Shown one piece after another: positions 26,644 through 37,515 of a stretch of 51,467 bases of DNA (position 1 is its first letter; each line of letters begins with the position of its first letter). The notes under the pieces are model-generated. The model ran no database searches. It saw nothing but the letters and a program-made list of their open reading frames with translations, and was not told the DNA's origin. Both the position numbers and the translations under genes were made by a program. Source of the DNA: an uncultured Bacteroidota bacterium (GTDB taxonomy: Bacteria > Bacteroidota > Bacteroidia > Flavobacteriales > Flavobacteriaceae); the NCBI GenBank assembly GCA_902617285.1, contig CACMVZ010000006.1, positions 1 to 51,467 of the forward strand. Direction: 5' to 3'.

Positions 26644-27282
26644 ATGAATAAAGAAGAAAAAGTTAAAGTTGTTGAAGAACTTAAGGGCCAGTTAAATGGT
26701 TATAAATCAATCTATTTAACTGATATAGCCGGACTTGATGCTATGCAGACCTCTAAACTTAGAAGAGAGTGCTTTAACTCAAACGTAAAACTTTCTGTTG
26801 TAAAGAATACTTTTTTAGAAAGAGCAATGTCTGAATCTGAAACGGATTTTGGAGAGTTAAAGGACTTGCTGAAAGGTAATACAACTATAATGCTATCTGA
26901 ATCTGGAAATAGTCCAGCAAAGGTTATCAAGAAATTTAGAAAAGATGGAGAAAAACCTATATTAAAAGGTGCATTTGTTGATGAGGCCATTTATATTGGT
27001 GATGATCAAATTGAAGCTCTATTTAAGCTTAAATCAAAAGAAGAAGTTATAGGTGAGATTATTGCTCTTCTTCAGTCACCTGCTAAAAATGTTATTTCTG
27101 CTCTTAAGTCAAGTAGTGGTAAAATTGCGGGTCTTGTAAAAACATTAAGTGAAAATCCTACGGATGGCGTGAAGGTGGAAGAGCCTGCAGAAGAAGAAGT
27201 TAAGGCGGAGAAGCCTGCAGAAGAAGATAATAAATCAGAGGAACAAACCTCTGAAGACGAATCTAACGATGAGTCTAAATAA
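26644..27282 (+). CDS. rplJ: 50S ribosomal protein L10 (uL10) with extended acidic tail
   Basis: L10 anchors L7/L12 dimers to the ribosome. The core (to about residue 172) is normal: N-terminal rRNA-binding region with LRRECFNSNVKLSVVKNTF, and the C-terminal helix that binds L12. The protein is 212 aa, longer than the usual 165-175. The extra ~39 residues (about 174-212) are acidic and low complexity (EEPAEEEVKAEKPAEED, then Ser/Asp/Glu), very like the tail of the DUF4295 protein at 48276. There is no L10-leader region because only two bases separate it from rplA. Confidence 0.97.
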   Translation: MNKEEKVKVVEELKGQLNGYKSIYLTDIAGLDAMQTSKLRRECFNSNVKLSVVKNTFLERAMSESETDFGELKDLLKGNTTIMLSESGNSPAKVIKKFRKDGEKPILKGAFVDEAIYIGDDQIEALFKLKSKEEVIGEIIALLQSPAKNVISALKSSSGKIAGLVKTLSENPTDGVKVEEPAEEEVKAEKPAEEDNKSEEQTSEDESNDESK

Positions 27283-27317
27283 AAGTTAAGTATAATTAAT
27301 AATTTAAAACTCTAATA

Positions 27318-27701
27318 ATGGCAGATCTAAAAAAAGTCGCAGAACAGTTAGTCGGTTTAACAGTTAAGGAAGTTAACGAACTTGCTGATATTCTAAAAGA
27401 TGAATATGGTATCGAACCTGCAGCAGCAGCAGCAGCAGTAGCGGTAGCATCAGGTCCTGCTGCTGGTGGGGATGATTCAGGTGATGCAAAATCAGAATTT
27501 GATGTTGTATTAAAATCAGCTGGTGGTTCAAAACTTGCAGTAGTAAAATTGGTTAAGGAGTTAACAGGTCTTGGTCTTAAAGAAGCCAAAGATCTTGTTG
27601 ATAACACTCCAAGCTCAATCAAAGAAGCAGTATCTAAAGATGATGCTGAAGGACTAAAGAAATCACTTGAAGAAGCTGGAGCCGAGGTTGAACTTAAGTA
27701 A
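27318..27701 (+). CDS. rplL: 50S ribosomal protein L7/L12 (bL12)
   Basis: This 127-aa protein has the N-terminal dimerisation helices ([21 protein letters not shown]), a flexible Ala-rich hinge ([12 protein letters not shown]) and the conserved C-terminal factor-binding domain with [20 protein letters not shown] in separate segments and [10 protein letters not shown]. It recruits and activates translational GTPases. The hinge is encoded partly by a run of GCA codons. A 35-base spacer precedes it. Confidence 0.99.
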   Translation: MADLKKVAEQLVGLTVKEVNELADILKDEYGIEPAAAAAAVAVASGPAAGGDDSGDAKSEFDVVLKSAGGSKLAVVKLVKELTGLGLKEAKDLVDNTPSSIKEAVSKDDAEGLKKSLEEAGAEVELK

Positions 27702-27722
27702 ATTAAAACAACCTCATTATTG

Positions 27723-27747
27723 GGCTTTTAGATAAATTCTAAAGGCC
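27723..27747 (+). promoter_or_regulatory. Hairpin in the rplL-rpoB spacer (attenuator or RNase site)
   Basis: GGCTTTTAGA and TCTAAAGGCC form a ten-pair stem with one G-U around a TAAAT loop in the 74-base spacer. It lacks a following T-run, so it is more likely a partial attenuator or processing site than a full terminator. Its location matches the attenuator/RNase III region between rplL and rpoB in enteric bacteria, suggesting convergent control of RNA polymerase versus ribosomal stalk levels (inference). Confidence 0.6.
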
Positions 27748-27775
27748 TATCCTTGTTTGAACTAAACTCTAAACT

Positions 27776-30700
27776 ATGACTAATAATAAATTGAGAACAA
27801 ATTTTTCAAATTCAAAAAATCCAAATATTGAAACTGATTTTTTAGATATTCAAATAAAATCATTTCAAGATTTTTTTCAACTTGAAACTAAGTCCGATGA
27901 AAGGGTTGAAGAGGGGCTATTTAATACTTTTAAGGAGAATTTTCCTATTACTGATGCAAGAAATCAGTTTGTATTGGAATTTCTTGATTATTTTGTTGAT
28001 CCACCTAGATATTCTATGCATGAGTGTATTCAAAGAGGTCTCAGTTATTCTGTTCCCTTGAAAGCTAGATTAAAGCTTTATTGTACTGATGTAGAACATG
28101 AGGATTTTGAAACCATAGTTCAGGATGTTTTTCTTGGCTCTATTCCATATATGACTCCAAGTGGAACATTTATTATTAATGGTGCTGAAAGAGTTGTTGT
28201 ATCTCAGCTTCATAGATCTCCTGGAGTATTTTTTGGACAATCTTTTCATGCAAATGGAACTAAATTATATTCCGCAAGAGTAATTCCATTCAAAGGATCT
28301 TGGATTGAATTTGCAACAGATATTAATAATGTAATGTATGCATACATTGACAGAAAGAAAAAGTTACCTGTTACTACACTTTTTAGAGCCATTGGTTATC
28401 AGGGTGATAAAGAAATTTTAGAAATTTTTGATCTTGCAGAAGAGATAAAAGTTACAAAAGCTGGTCTTAAAAAGATTTTAAATAGAAAATTAGCAGCAAG
28501 AGTTCTTAGAACATGGCATGAAGATTTTGTTGATGAAGATACAGGTGAAGTTATTTCTATTGAAAGAAATGAGATTGTTCTTGATAGAGATACTGAAATT
28601 GAAGAGGAACATATTCAACAGATATTAGATTCAGATGTCAAAACTGTATTGCTTCATAAGCAAGATTCTCAAAATTCTGATTATGCAATCATCTACAATA
28701 CACTTCAAAAAGATCAAACAAATACTGAAAAAGAGGCCGTTGAGTATATATATAGACAACTAAGAAATGCCGAGCCACCAGATGAAGAAACTGCTAGAGG
28801 TATTATTGATAAATTATTTTTCTCTGATCAAAGATACAACCTAGGTGAAGTTGGAAGATATAGAATGAATAAGAAGCTAAATTTAGAAGTTGACATGGAT
28901 GAGAGGACACTAACTCGTCATGATATTACTACAATTATCAAGTATCTTATTGAACTTATTAATTCCAAAGCAGAGATAGATGATATTGACCATTTATCTA
29001 ATAGAAGAGTTAGAACAGTTGGAGAACAGTTATCCTCTCAGTTTGGAGTTGGTTTAGCACGAATGGCCAGAACAATTAGGGAAAGAATGAACGTTAGGGA
29101 TAATGAAGTATTTACTCCAATTGATCTGATCAATGCCAAAACATTATCTTCCGTTATAAACACTTTTTTTGGTACAAATCAATTATCTCAGTTTATGGAT
29201 CAAACTAATCCCCTTGCAGAGTTAACTCACAAAAGACGTTTATCTGCATTAGGGCCAGGAGGTCTTTCAAGAGAAAGAGCTGGTTTCGAGGTAAGAGATG
29301 TTCATTACACTCACTATGGAAGACTTTGCCCAATTGAGACACCTGAAGGTCCAAATATTGGTCTAATATCCTCATTGTCTGTATACGCAAGAGTAAATAA
29401 TCTTGGTTTTATAGAGACTCCTTATAGAGAAGTTAAAGATGGTAAAATCAACTTAAATAAAGTAACATACTTAACTGCAGAGGAAGAAGAAAATAAACTA
29501 ATAGCTCAGGCAAACATTGACTATGATAAAACTGGAAAGATAACATCAGAAAAGGTTATTGCTAGAGACCAGGCAGATTTTCCAGTTGTAACTCCTGATA
29601 CTATAAATTATACTGACGTTGCTCCTAATCAAATAGCATCAATATCAGCATCTTTAATACCTTTCCTTGAACATGATGATGCTAACCGTGCATTAATGGG
29701 TTCAAATATGATGCGTCAAGCTGTACCACTTTTGAGACCAGATTCACCTATAGTAGGTACTGGCTTAGAAAAATCAGTTGCTTCTGACTCAAGAGTTTTA
29801 CTAAATGCAGAAAGAGATGGTGTTGTTGATTACGTTGATTCAAAGAAAATCATTATTAAATATAGTTTTTCAAAAGAAGAAAAACTTTTAAGTTTTGATG
29901 AAGATAGAAAAACATATAACCTTATAAAGTTTCAGAAAACAAATCAAGGGACATGTATAAACCTTAAGCCAATTGTTAAAAAAGGTGACCAAGTTACAAA
30001 GGGTCAAGTACTATGCGAAGGTTATGCAACTCAAAATGGTGAGCTTGCATTAGGAAGGAATCTTAAAGTTGCATTTATGCCTTGGAAAGGTTACAATTTT
30101 GAAGATGCAATTGTGATTTCTGAGAAAGTTGTAAGAGATGATGTTTTTACATCAATTCATATTGATGAATATGCCATAGATGTAAGAGACACTAAACTAG
30201 GTTCAGAGGAGCTTACTGATGATATTCCAAATGTTAGCGAGGAAGCAACAAAAGAATTGGATGAAAATGGAATGATAAGAGTTGGTGCAGATGTTAAACC
30301 AGGTGATATATTAATTGGAAAAATCACACCTAAGGGTGAATCTGATCCTACTCCTGAAGAAAAACTTTTACGAGCAATATTTGGTGACAAAGCAGGAGAT
30401 GTAAAAGATGCGTCCCTGAAAGCACCTCCTTCTCTTAATGGAATTGTAATTGATAAAAAATTATTTGTAAGATCATTTAAGGACAAAAGAAGAAGATCAC
30501 AAGATAAAGTTGATCTTGAAATTTTAGAAACTAAGTATGATCAGATTCTTGATGATCACAGATTAAAACTTGTTGATAAACTTTCATCAATTGTTAATGG
30601 TAAGACTTGTCAAGGTGTATTTAATGATCTTGGAGATGAAGTATTACCAAAAGGTAAAAAGTTCTCTACAAAAATGTTAGCTAATGTTGAGGATTATACT

Positions 30701-31585
30701 CACCTTACTAAAGGAGTTTGGACTACATCTGATATTACTAATAACCTAATTAGCTCTCTTCTTCACAATTACAGAATTAAAGAAAATGATATTCAGGGAG
30801 CATTAAGAAGAGAAAAGTTCACAATTAGTGTAGGTGATGAATTGCCGCCAGGTATAAAAAAATTGGCAAAAGTTTACATAGCTAAGAAAAGAAAACTTAA
30901 GGTTGGTGATAAAATGGCTGGTAGACATGGTAATAAGGGTATTGTTGCACGAATTGTTAGACAAGAAGACATGCCATTTCTTGAAGATGGAACACCAGTT
31001 GATATTGTTTTAAATCCATTAGGGGTACCTTCTAGAATGAATATTGGCCAAATATATGAAACAGTATTAGGCTGGGCAGGTATGAATCTTGGTAGAAAAT
31101 TTTCAACTCCAATTTTTGATGGAGCAACATTAGATGAAATTAATAAATTAACTGATGAGGCAAATGTTCCAAGATTTGGTCATACTTATTTATACGATGG
31201 TGGAACTGGAGAAAAATTTGATCAACCAGCTACTGTTGGTGTAATTTATATGCTTAAGCTTGGGCATATGGTTGATGACAAGATGCACTCCAGATCAATT
31301 GGACCTTACAGCTTAATTACTCAGCAACCATTGGGTGGTAAAGCTCAGTTTGGTGGTCAAAGATTTGGGGAAATGGAAGTCTGGGCTTTAGAAGCTTACG
31401 GAGCATCTAGCGCACTCCAAGAAATTTTAACAATTAAATCAGATGATGTTATTGGTAGAGCCAAGGCATACGAATCTATTGTTAAGGGAGAAAATCTCCC
31501 TGAAGCTGGCCTTCCAGAGTCATTTAATGTTTTAATGCATGAACTTAAAGGACTTGGATTAGATATTAGATTAGAAGAAAAATAA
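27776..31585 (+). CDS. rpoB: RNA polymerase beta subunit
   Basis: This 1269-aa subunit forms one half of the catalytic pincer. Clear landmarks: [19 protein letters not shown], the rifampicin-region [19 protein letters not shown] and [25 protein letters not shown], the MRQAVPLL segment, [30 protein letters not shown] and the C-terminal [20 protein letters not shown]. The rifampicin-binding residues Q, D, H, R and S are in their sensitive-type states by eye. The length is near the Bacteroidota norm. It is 14 bases from rpoC. Confidence 0.99.
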   Translation: MTNNKLRTNFSNSKNPNIETDFLDIQIKSFQDFFQLETKSDERVEEGLFNTFKENFPITDARNQFVLEFLDYFVDPPRYSMHECIQRGLSYSVPLKARLKLYCTDVEHEDFETIVQDVFLGSIPYMTPSGTFIINGAERVVVSQLHRSPGVFFGQSFHANGTKLYSARVIPFKGSWIEFATDINNVMYAYIDRKKKLPVTTLFRAIGYQGDKEILEIFDLAEEIKVTKAGLKKILNRKLAARVLRTWHEDFVDEDTGEVISIERNEIVLDRDTEIEEEHIQQILDSDVKTVLLHKQDSQNSDYAIIYNTLQKDQTNTEKEAVEYIYRQLRNAEPPDEETARGIIDKLFFSDQRYNLGEVGRYRMNKKLNLEVDMDERTLTRHDITTIIKYLIELINSKAEIDDIDHLSNRRVRTVGEQLSSQFGVGLARMARTIRERMNVRDNEVFTPIDLINAKTLSSVINTFFGTNQLSQFMDQTNPLAELTHKRRLSALGPGGLSRERAGFEVRDVHYTHYGRLCPIETPEGPNIGLISSLSVYARVNNLGFIETPYREVKDGKINLNKVTYLTAEEEENKLIAQANIDYDKTGKITSEKVIARDQADFPVVTPDTINYTDVAPNQIASISASLIPFLEHDDANRALMGSNMMRQAVPLLRPDSPIVGTGLEKSVASDSRVLLNAERDGVVDYVDSKKIIIKYSFSKEEKLLSFDEDRKTYNLIKFQKTNQGTCINLKPIVKKGDQVTKGQVLCEGYATQNGELALGRNLKVAFMPWKGYNFEDAIVISEKVVRDDVFTSIHIDEYAIDVRDTKLGSEELTDDIPNVSEEATKELDENGMIRVGADVKPGDILIGKITPKGESDPTPEEKLLRAIFGDKAGDVKDASLKAPPSLNGIVIDKKLFVRSFKDKRRRSQDKVDLEILETKYDQILDDHRLKLVDKLSSIVNGKTCQGVFNDLGDEVLPKGKKFSTKMLANVEDYTHLTKGVWTTSDITNNLISSLLHNYRIKENDIQGALRREKFTISVGDELPPGIKKLAKVYIAKKRKLKVGDKMAGRHGNKGIVARIVRQEDMPFLEDGTPVDIVLNPLGVPSRMNIGQIYETVLGWAGMNLGRKFSTPIFDGATLDEINKLTDEANVPRFGHTYLYDGGTGEKFDQPATVGVIYMLKLGHMVDDKMHSRSIGPYSLITQQPLGGKAQFGGQRFGEMEVWALEAYGASSALQEILTIKSDDVIGRAKAYESIVKGENLPEAGLPESFNVLMHELKGLGLDIRLEEK

Positions 31586-31599
31586 AATTAAATATAAAG

Positions 31600-34500
31600 A
31601 TGTCAAAAAATAACGAATTAATTACTCAAAAAAAATTTAATACTATTTCAATTGGACTAGCATCTCCAGAGGTTATACTTGGGAACTCTAGAGGTGAAGT
31701 TCTTAAACCTGAAACTATTAATTATAGAACTCATAAACCAGAGAGGGATGGATTGTTTTGTGAAAGAATTTTTGGCCCTGTAAAAGACTATGAGTGTGCT
31801 TGTGGTAAATATAAAAGGATTAGGTATAAAGGTATAGTATGTGATAGATGTGGAGTTGAGGTAACTGAAAAAAAGGTAAGAAGAGACAGAGTAGGACATA
31901 TAAACCTAGTTGTTCCAGTTGCCCATATTTGGTATTTTAAGTCTCTTCCAAATAAGATTGGATATCTTTTGGGTTTACCATCAAAAAAACTTGACATGAT
32001 TATCTACTATGAAAGATATGTAGTTATTCAACCTGGTGAAGCTAAGAGTCAAGAAGGAGAAGCATTAAATAAAATGGACTTTTTGACTGAGGAAGAATAT
32101 TTGTCTATCATGGAATCACTTCCTGCTGATAATCAATTTCTTGAAGACAGTGATGAGAGAAAATTTATTGCTAAAATGGGTGCTGAATGTCTGATTGAAC
32201 TGTTATCACGAATTGACTTAGAGTCTCTTTCATATGAATTAAGACATAAAGCCAATAATGAAACCTCTAAACAAAGAAAAACAGAAGCTTTAAAAAGGCT
32301 TCAGGTAGTAGAGTCCTTTAGAGAGGGGAACGAGAGAAAAGAGAATTTGCCAGAGTGGATGGTTGTTAAAGTAATTCCCGTTATACCACCTGAGTTAAGA
32401 CCTCTAGTTCCATTGGATGGGGGTAGATTTGCTACTTCTGATCTCAATGATTTGTATAGAAGAGTAATAATTAGAAATAATAGGCTAAAAAGGTTAGTTG
32501 AAATTAAAGCGCCTGAGGTAATATTAAGAAATGAAAAAAGAATGCTTCAAGAATCTGTTGATTCATTATTTGATAATACAAGAAAAGCTTCTGCAGTTAA
32601 GACAGAATCTAATAGACCTCTTAAATCTTTATCAGACTCATTAAAGGGTAAGCAAGGTAGATTTAGACAAAACTTACTTGGTAAAAGGGTTGATTACTCT
32701 GCAAGATCAGTAATAGTTGTTGGACCAGAGTTAAAATTGTATGAATGTGGACTACCAAAAGATATGGCCGCAGAACTATACAAACCATTTATTATTAGAA
32801 AACTTATTGAACGAGGCATTGTAAAAACTGTTAAGTCAGCAAAAAAAATTATTGATAGGAGAGAGCCAGTTGTTTGGGATATACTTGAAAATGTGCTTAA
32901 AGGTCATCCTGTTCTTCTTAACAGAGCACCAACTCTTCATAGGCTTGGTATACAATCTTTTCAACCAAAGCTTATTGAAGGTAAAGCAATACAACTTCAT
33001 CCATTAACATGTACTGCATTTAATGCAGATTTTGATGGTGATCAGATGGCAGTTCACCTTCCATTAGGCCCTGAGGCTATATTGGAAGCTCAACTACTTA
33101 TGTTAGGATCGCATAATATTCTTAACCCTGCTAATGGGTCTCCAATTACTGTTCCATCTCAGGACATGGTTTTAGGACTATATTATATGACTAAATCAAG
33201 AAGATCATCGGATACTTTAAAGCTTAAAGGAGAGGGCTCAATTTTCTTTTCTCCTGAAGAAGTAACCATGGCCTACAATGAGAAAAAAGTTGATCTAAAC
33301 GCTATAATTAAGTGTAAAGTAAAAACTTCTGATATAGAAAATTCCTATGAAATTATTGAAACCACCCCAGGTAGAGTATTTTTTAATGAAGTAGTACCTT
33401 CCAAAGCTGGTTACTTTAATGAAGTTCTTACAAAGAAAAATCTGAGAGAAATTATTGGTAAAATTCTTCAAAACACAAGTGTTCCTGAAACTGCTGAATT
33501 CCTTGATAAAATAAAAGACCTTGGATATTCATTTGCTTTCAAAGGTGGATTGTCTTTTAGTTTAGGTGATATTATTATTCCTCAACAAAAGCAGAATTTA
33601 ATTGATGATGCCAACAACCAAGTTGATGGAATTATAAGTAATTATAATATGGGGCTAATTACAAATAATGAAAGGTATAATCAGGTAATTGATGTATGGA
33701 CATCTGCAAATGCTACTCTTACAGAGCTTGCAATGAAGCAAATAAGTGAAGATCAACAAGGATTTAACTCTGTTTACATGATGCTCGACTCTGGAGCAAG
33801 AGGTTCAAAAGAACAGATTAGACAGCTTACTGGTATGAGAGGTTTGATGGCAAAACCTAAAAAATCTAATGTAGGTGGCGGGGAAATTATTGAAAATCCT
33901 ATACTTTCAAACTTCAAAGAAGGTCTTTCAATTTTAGAATATTTCATTTCTACTCATGGAGCAAGAAAAGGTTTAGCTGATACTGCACTTAAAACTGCAG
34001 ATGCTGGATATCTTACAAGGAGATTAGTTGATGTATCACAAGATGTAATTGTAAATGAACATGATTGTGGAACATTAAGAGGTATCGAAGTTACTGCTCT
34101 AAAGAAAAATGAAGAAATTGTTGAAACTCTGGGTGAAAGAATTTTAGGTAGAGTTGCTCTAAATGATATAATTGATCCATCTTCAAATGAACTTATTCTA
34201 GAAGGTGGAAAGCTAATTGATGAGGAGATTGTTTCCAAGATTGAAAATACTTTAATTAACTCCGTTGAAGTAAGATCTCCTTTAACTTGTGAATCCAAAA
34301 AAGGTATATGTGTAAATTGTTACGGTAGAAACCTTGCTACTGGAAAAGCAGTTCAAATTGGAGAGGCTGTTGGTGTTGTTGCCGCTCAGTCCATAGGAGA
34401 GCCAGGTACTCAATTAACATTAAGAACATTTCATGTTGGTGGTGTTGCTGGAAATATTTCTGAGGAAAACTCGTTGATAGCCAAATTTGACGGAACTTCA

Positions 34501-35895
34501 GAAATTGAAGATTTAAAACTAGTTAAGTCTAAAGATAGCGATGGTAACAGCTCTAATATAGTTATTTCTCGTACTACTGAAATTAAAATTCTTGACTCCA
34601 AAACTAAAAATGTCTTAAGTACAAATAATATCCCTTATGGTTCTTATTTAAATATTAAGAATGGTCAAAAAGTATCTAAAGGTGATATTATATGTCAATG
34701 GGATCCATTCAATGGTGTAATTGTATCAGAATTTGCTGGTAAAATTGTTTATGAGAATATTGAAGTTGGTAAAACTTACAAGATTGAAATTGATGAACAA
34801 ACTGGTTTTAAAGAAAAAGTAATAACTGACACCAGAGATAAAAAACTAATCCCAACACTTTTAATACAAGACAAAAAAGGAGTTACTCTAAGGTCCTATA
34901 ATTTACCTGTTGGAGCTCATATTATGGTTGAAGAAAATGAGACAATCGATAAAGGTAAAATTTTAATAAAAATTCCTAGAAAATCTGCTAAATCAGGAGA
35001 TATTACAGGAGGTCTTCCACGTGTAACTGAATTATTTGAAGCAAGAAATCCATCAAACCCTGCTATAGTATCAGAGATTGACGGAGTTGTATCTTTTGGA
35101 AAAATTAAAAGAGGTAATAGGGAAATTATTGTTGAATCAAAATTTGGAGATATTAAAAAATATCTCGTAAAACTTTCTAATCAAATTCTTGTTCAAGAGA
35201 ATGATTTTATAAAAGCTGGAATGCCTTTATCAGATGGTTCTATCACACCAAATGATATCCTAAATATTAAGGGACCATCTGCTGTTCAGCAGTATTTGGT
35301 TAATGAAGTTCAAGAGGTTTATAGACTCCAGGGTGTTAAAATTAATGACAAGCATTTTGAAGTTGTAGTAAGACAAATGATGAGAAAAGTCAAAGTTATT
35401 GATCCAGGTGATACATTATTCCTTGAAGATCAATTAACTTATAAAGATGACTTTATTTATGAAAATGATAAGCTTTATGGAATGAAAGTCATCGAAGAGG
35501 CAGGTGACAGCGAGAATTTAAAAGTTGGACAACTTGTTTCAGCAAGACAGCTTCGCGATGAAAATTCAATTCTTAAAAGGGATGATAAAAATCTGGTTGA
35601 AGCTAGAGATGCTAAACCTGCAACTGCTTCCACACAGCTACAAGGTATTACTAGAGCATCTCTTCAAACTAAATCATTCATTTCAGCTGCGTCTTTCCAA
35701 GAAACCACTAAAGTTTTAAATGAAGCAGCAGTTAATGCAAAGAATGATCATCTTGGAGGCCTTAAAGAAAACGTTATCGTAGGTCATAAAATTCCTGCTG
35801 GAACAGGAACTAGAGAATATGATGATATTATTGTTGGTCCTAAAGATGAGTATAATAGTTTGCTTATAAATAAGGAAGAGGAATTAAACTTTTAA
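31600..35895 (+). CDS. rpoC: RNA polymerase beta' subunit
   Basis: This 1431-aa subunit carries the catalytic NADFDGDQM motif binding the active-site magnesium ions. The N-terminal zinc ribbon is CACGKYK ... CDRCGVEVT and the second zinc site [14 protein letters not shown]; the bridge/trigger region includes [20 protein letters not shown]. The C-terminal region has [20 protein letters not shown]. The size indicates a lineage insertion in the C-terminal third, as usual for Bacteroidota. The gene idi starts eight bases after its stop. Confidence 0.99.
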   Translation: MSKNNELITQKKFNTISIGLASPEVILGNSRGEVLKPETINYRTHKPERDGLFCERIFGPVKDYECACGKYKRIRYKGIVCDRCGVEVTEKKVRRDRVGHINLVVPVAHIWYFKSLPNKIGYLLGLPSKKLDMIIYYERYVVIQPGEAKSQEGEALNKMDFLTEEEYLSIMESLPADNQFLEDSDERKFIAKMGAECLIELLSRIDLESLSYELRHKANNETSKQRKTEALKRLQVVESFREGNERKENLPEWMVVKVIPVIPPELRPLVPLDGGRFATSDLNDLYRRVIIRNNRLKRLVEIKAPEVILRNEKRMLQESVDSLFDNTRKASAVKTESNRPLKSLSDSLKGKQGRFRQNLLGKRVDYSARSVIVVGPELKLYECGLPKDMAAELYKPFIIRKLIERGIVKTVKSAKKIIDRREPVVWDILENVLKGHPVLLNRAPTLHRLGIQSFQPKLIEGKAIQLHPLTCTAFNADFDGDQMAVHLPLGPEAILEAQLLMLGSHNILNPANGSPITVPSQDMVLGLYYMTKSRRSSDTLKLKGEGSIFFSPEEVTMAYNEKKVDLNAIIKCKVKTSDIENSYEIIETTPGRVFFNEVVPSKAGYFNEVLTKKNLREIIGKILQNTSVPETAEFLDKIKDLGYSFAFKGGLSFSLGDIIIPQQKQNLIDDANNQVDGIISNYNMGLITNNERYNQVIDVWTSANATLTELAMKQISEDQQGFNSVYMMLDSGARGSKEQIRQLTGMRGLMAKPKKSNVGGGEIIENPILSNFKEGLSILEYFISTHGARKGLADTALKTADAGYLTRRLVDVSQDVIVNEHDCGTLRGIEVTALKKNEEIVETLGERILGRVALNDIIDPSSNELILEGGKLIDEEIVSKIENTLINSVEVRSPLTCESKKGICVNCYGRNLATGKAVQIGEAVGVVAAQSIGEPGTQLTLRTFHVGGVAGNISEENSLIAKFDGTSEIEDLKLVKSKDSDGNSSNIVISRTTEIKILDSKTKNVLSTNNIPYGSYLNIKNGQKVSKGDIICQWDPFNGVIVSEFAGKIVYENIEVGKTYKIEIDEQTGFKEKVITDTRDKKLIPTLLIQDKKGVTLRSYNLPVGAHIMVEENETIDKGKILIKIPRKSAKSGDITGGLPRVTELFEARNPSNPAIVSEIDGVVSFGKIKRGNREIIVESKFGDIKKYLVKLSNQILVQENDFIKAGMPLSDGSITPNDILNIKGPSAVQQYLVNEVQEVYRLQGVKINDKHFEVVVRQMMRKVKVIDPGDTLFLEDQLTYKDDFIYENDKLYGMKVIEEAGDSENLKVGQLVSARQLRDENSILKRDDKNLVEARDAKPATASTQLQGITRASLQTKSFISAASFQETTKVLNEAAVNAKNDHLGGLKENVIVGHKIPAGTGTREYDDIIVGPKDEYNSLLINKEEELNF

Positions 35896-35903
35896 TTGGC
35901 AAT

Positions 35904-36422
35904 ATGTCAAAAGAGAATGTAATTCTTGTTGATGAAAAAGATAATCAAGTTGGTATAATGCCAAAGCTTGAGGCTCATGAAAAGGGTCTTCTTCACAGAG
36001 CATTCTCTATTTTTATTTTTAATAACAAATATCAACTTTTACTTCAAAAACGAGCTGTTTCCAAGTACCATTCAGGCGGATTATGGACAAATACTTGTTG
36101 TAGTCATCCTAAAGAAGGTGAAGACACATTAAGTGCTGCTATTAGGAGACTCGATGAAGAAATGGGAATAAAAACAAGTTTAAGAAAAGTTTACGATTTC
36201 ATATATAAAGCAAAGGTTGGTAATAGTTTAATTGAACATGAGTTTGATCATGTGTTTTATGGTATCTATGACAGTGATCCAGTTTTAAATAAGGAAGAAG
36301 CTGATGACTTTAAGTGGATTGACATGGAAACACTCAAAAAAGATATTGATAACAATCCAGATCAATATACTGTATGGTTTAAAATAGCTTTTGACTATTT
36401 TTATAATTATTTAAAAAAATGA
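35904..36422 (+). CDS. idi: Isopentenyl-diphosphate delta-isomerase, type I
   Basis: This 172-aa Nudix-fold enzyme interconverts IPP and DMAPP. The catalytic Cys is in the NTCCSHP motif and the catalytic Glu in the IEHEFDH motif; the Nudix-like helix reads AAIRRLDEEMGI. Metal-binding His residues (HRAFS, CSHP) are present. It begins eight bases after rpoC and overlaps the following PTPS gene by four bases (ATGA), so isoprenoid synthesis is tied to the RNA polymerase operon here. Confidence 0.96.
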   Translation: MSKENVILVDEKDNQVGIMPKLEAHEKGLLHRAFSIFIFNNKYQLLLQKRAVSKYHSGGLWTNTCCSHPKEGEDTLSAAIRRLDEEMGIKTSLRKVYDFIYKAKVGNSLIEHEFDHVFYGIYDSDPVLNKEEADDFKWIDMETLKKDIDNNPDQYTVWFKIAFDYFYNYLKK

Positions 36423-36826
36423 AAGTTACAGTAAGTAGAAGAGCTCATTTTAATGCAGCTCATAAATTATATAGACCTGATTGGACAGATCAGAAGAACG
36501 ATGAAGTTTTTGGAAAATGTGCTAATAAAAACTTTCATGGTCATAATTATGAGTTAATTGTTAGTCTTACTGGAGAAATTAATAAGGAAACTGGCTATGT
36601 CTATGATCTCGGAAAGCTAAAGGGTATAATAAAATCTGAAGTTGAAGATTACTTAGATCATAAAAATCTTAATTTAGATATCGATGATTTTAAGAATTTA
36701 AACCCGTCTGCAGAAAACATAGCTGTATTAATCTATAATAGATTAATAAAATATTTTGATAACTCATACAAGTTAAAAATTACTTTATACGAGACTCCAA
36801 GAAATTTCGTAGAGTATAGCGGTTAA
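36419..36826 (+). CDS. 6-pyruvoyl-tetrahydropterin synthase homologue
   Basis: This 135-aa T-fold enzyme has the zinc ligands His (RRAHFNAAH) and His-x-His (FHGHNY), the catalytic Cys in CANKNFHGH, the Asp-His pair (LDHKNLN) and the substrate-anchoring Glu (LYETPRNFVEY). The Cys-x5-HGH spacing is that of the eukaryotic-type PTPS (tetrahydrobiopterin synthesis) rather than the Cys-x3-HGH seen in QueD, so a pterin role is more likely than queuosine, though homologues in this superfamily are promiscuous. It converges on the DUF4369 gene with the two stop codons overlapping (TTAA). Confidence 0.85.
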   Translation: MKVTVSRRAHFNAAHKLYRPDWTDQKNDEVFGKCANKNFHGHNYELIVSLTGEINKETGYVYDLGKLKGIIKSEVEDYLDHKNLNLDIDDFKNLNPSAENIAVLIYNRLIKYFDNSYKLKITLYETPRNFVEYSG

Positions 36827-37512
36827 TCTAGTGTTAATTTCTGTAGAATATTACCGTATTTAGATTTTTTGATTTTTTCAGGTAAAGTATCATAAAGTTT
36901 TAAGAGGAACTCTTGATTCGCATCTGCAATTTGACTGACTGCTAAATAAGGAGATATCTCAAATTCTGAATTATTTGTTGCAAAATTTAAAGTATATAAG
37001 TACTTTCTTTTTATTAGATTTTCAATCTGCGTGTTAACTGAGTCAATTTTTGTTTGATTATTTTCAATTTGTGCTTTATAGAATATTTCAAGTAAGTCTA
37101 GATTTTGAAGATTAAACTTCCTTATAATAGAAAAATATTCTTGAAGAAGCTCAGTATTTTTTGATCCAGAAATTTCATAACTTGAATCAAAATTTTTAAG
37201 ACTGGTTTTTATATTAATTTTTCCATTATTACCAAAAAAAGTAATAATATCATTTAGCGTATCGCCATCATTTTTATCAAGGTATAAGTAGTAGATATCA
37301 GGTTCATTAACTTCAGTTTCTAACTTAAAATTACTATTTCCTTCAACAATAATTGAATCAATTGATACGATAACGGAATCTTGTTGTTTTTGAAGATATA
37401 TAGTACCCTTTTTAAGTCCATCGATATTTCCTGACACAATCATCTTTGTTTCATTAGTTGAACAACTAAAAGTTAAAATCAAAATGTTAAATATTAAAAA
37501 TTCTTTTTTCAT
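36823..37512 (-). CDS. DUF4369 lipoprotein without a thioredoxin domain
   Basis: This 229-aa protein has a lipoprotein signal (NILILTFSC) followed by a DUF4369-type beta domain (VSGNIDGLKKGTIYLQK, DSIIVEGNSNFKLE, IYYLYLDKNDGD). In many Bacteroidota proteins this domain precedes a thioredoxin-like domain, but here the C-terminal ~110 residues are helical and contain no CxxC. It follows the DUF5916 gene by three bases, so the two are co-transcribed. It may bind a ligand at the cell envelope; no enzymatic function can be assigned. Confidence 0.8.
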   Translation of the reverse strand: MKKEFLIFNILILTFSCSTNETKMIVSGNIDGLKKGTIYLQKQQDSVIVSIDSIIVEGNSNFKLETEVNEPDIYYLYLDKNDGDTLNDIITFFGNNGKINIKTSLKNFDSSYEISGSKNTELLQEYFSIIRKFNLQNLDLLEIFYKAQIENNQTKIDSVNTQIENLIKRKYLYTLNFATNNSEFEISPYLAVSQIADANQEFLLKLYDTLPEKIKKSKYGNILQKLTLD

Positions 37513-37515
37513 TTT

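Noticed and set aside
27415..27450. GCA-rich run in rplL as a microsatellite of interest
   Set aside because: It encodes the normal Ala-rich hinge of L7/L12.
33954..34298. Long antisense open frames within rpoC, rpoB, rplJ and rplL
   Set aside because: They are shadows on the opposite strand of highly conserved genes, with Ser/Ile-rich translations and no domain.
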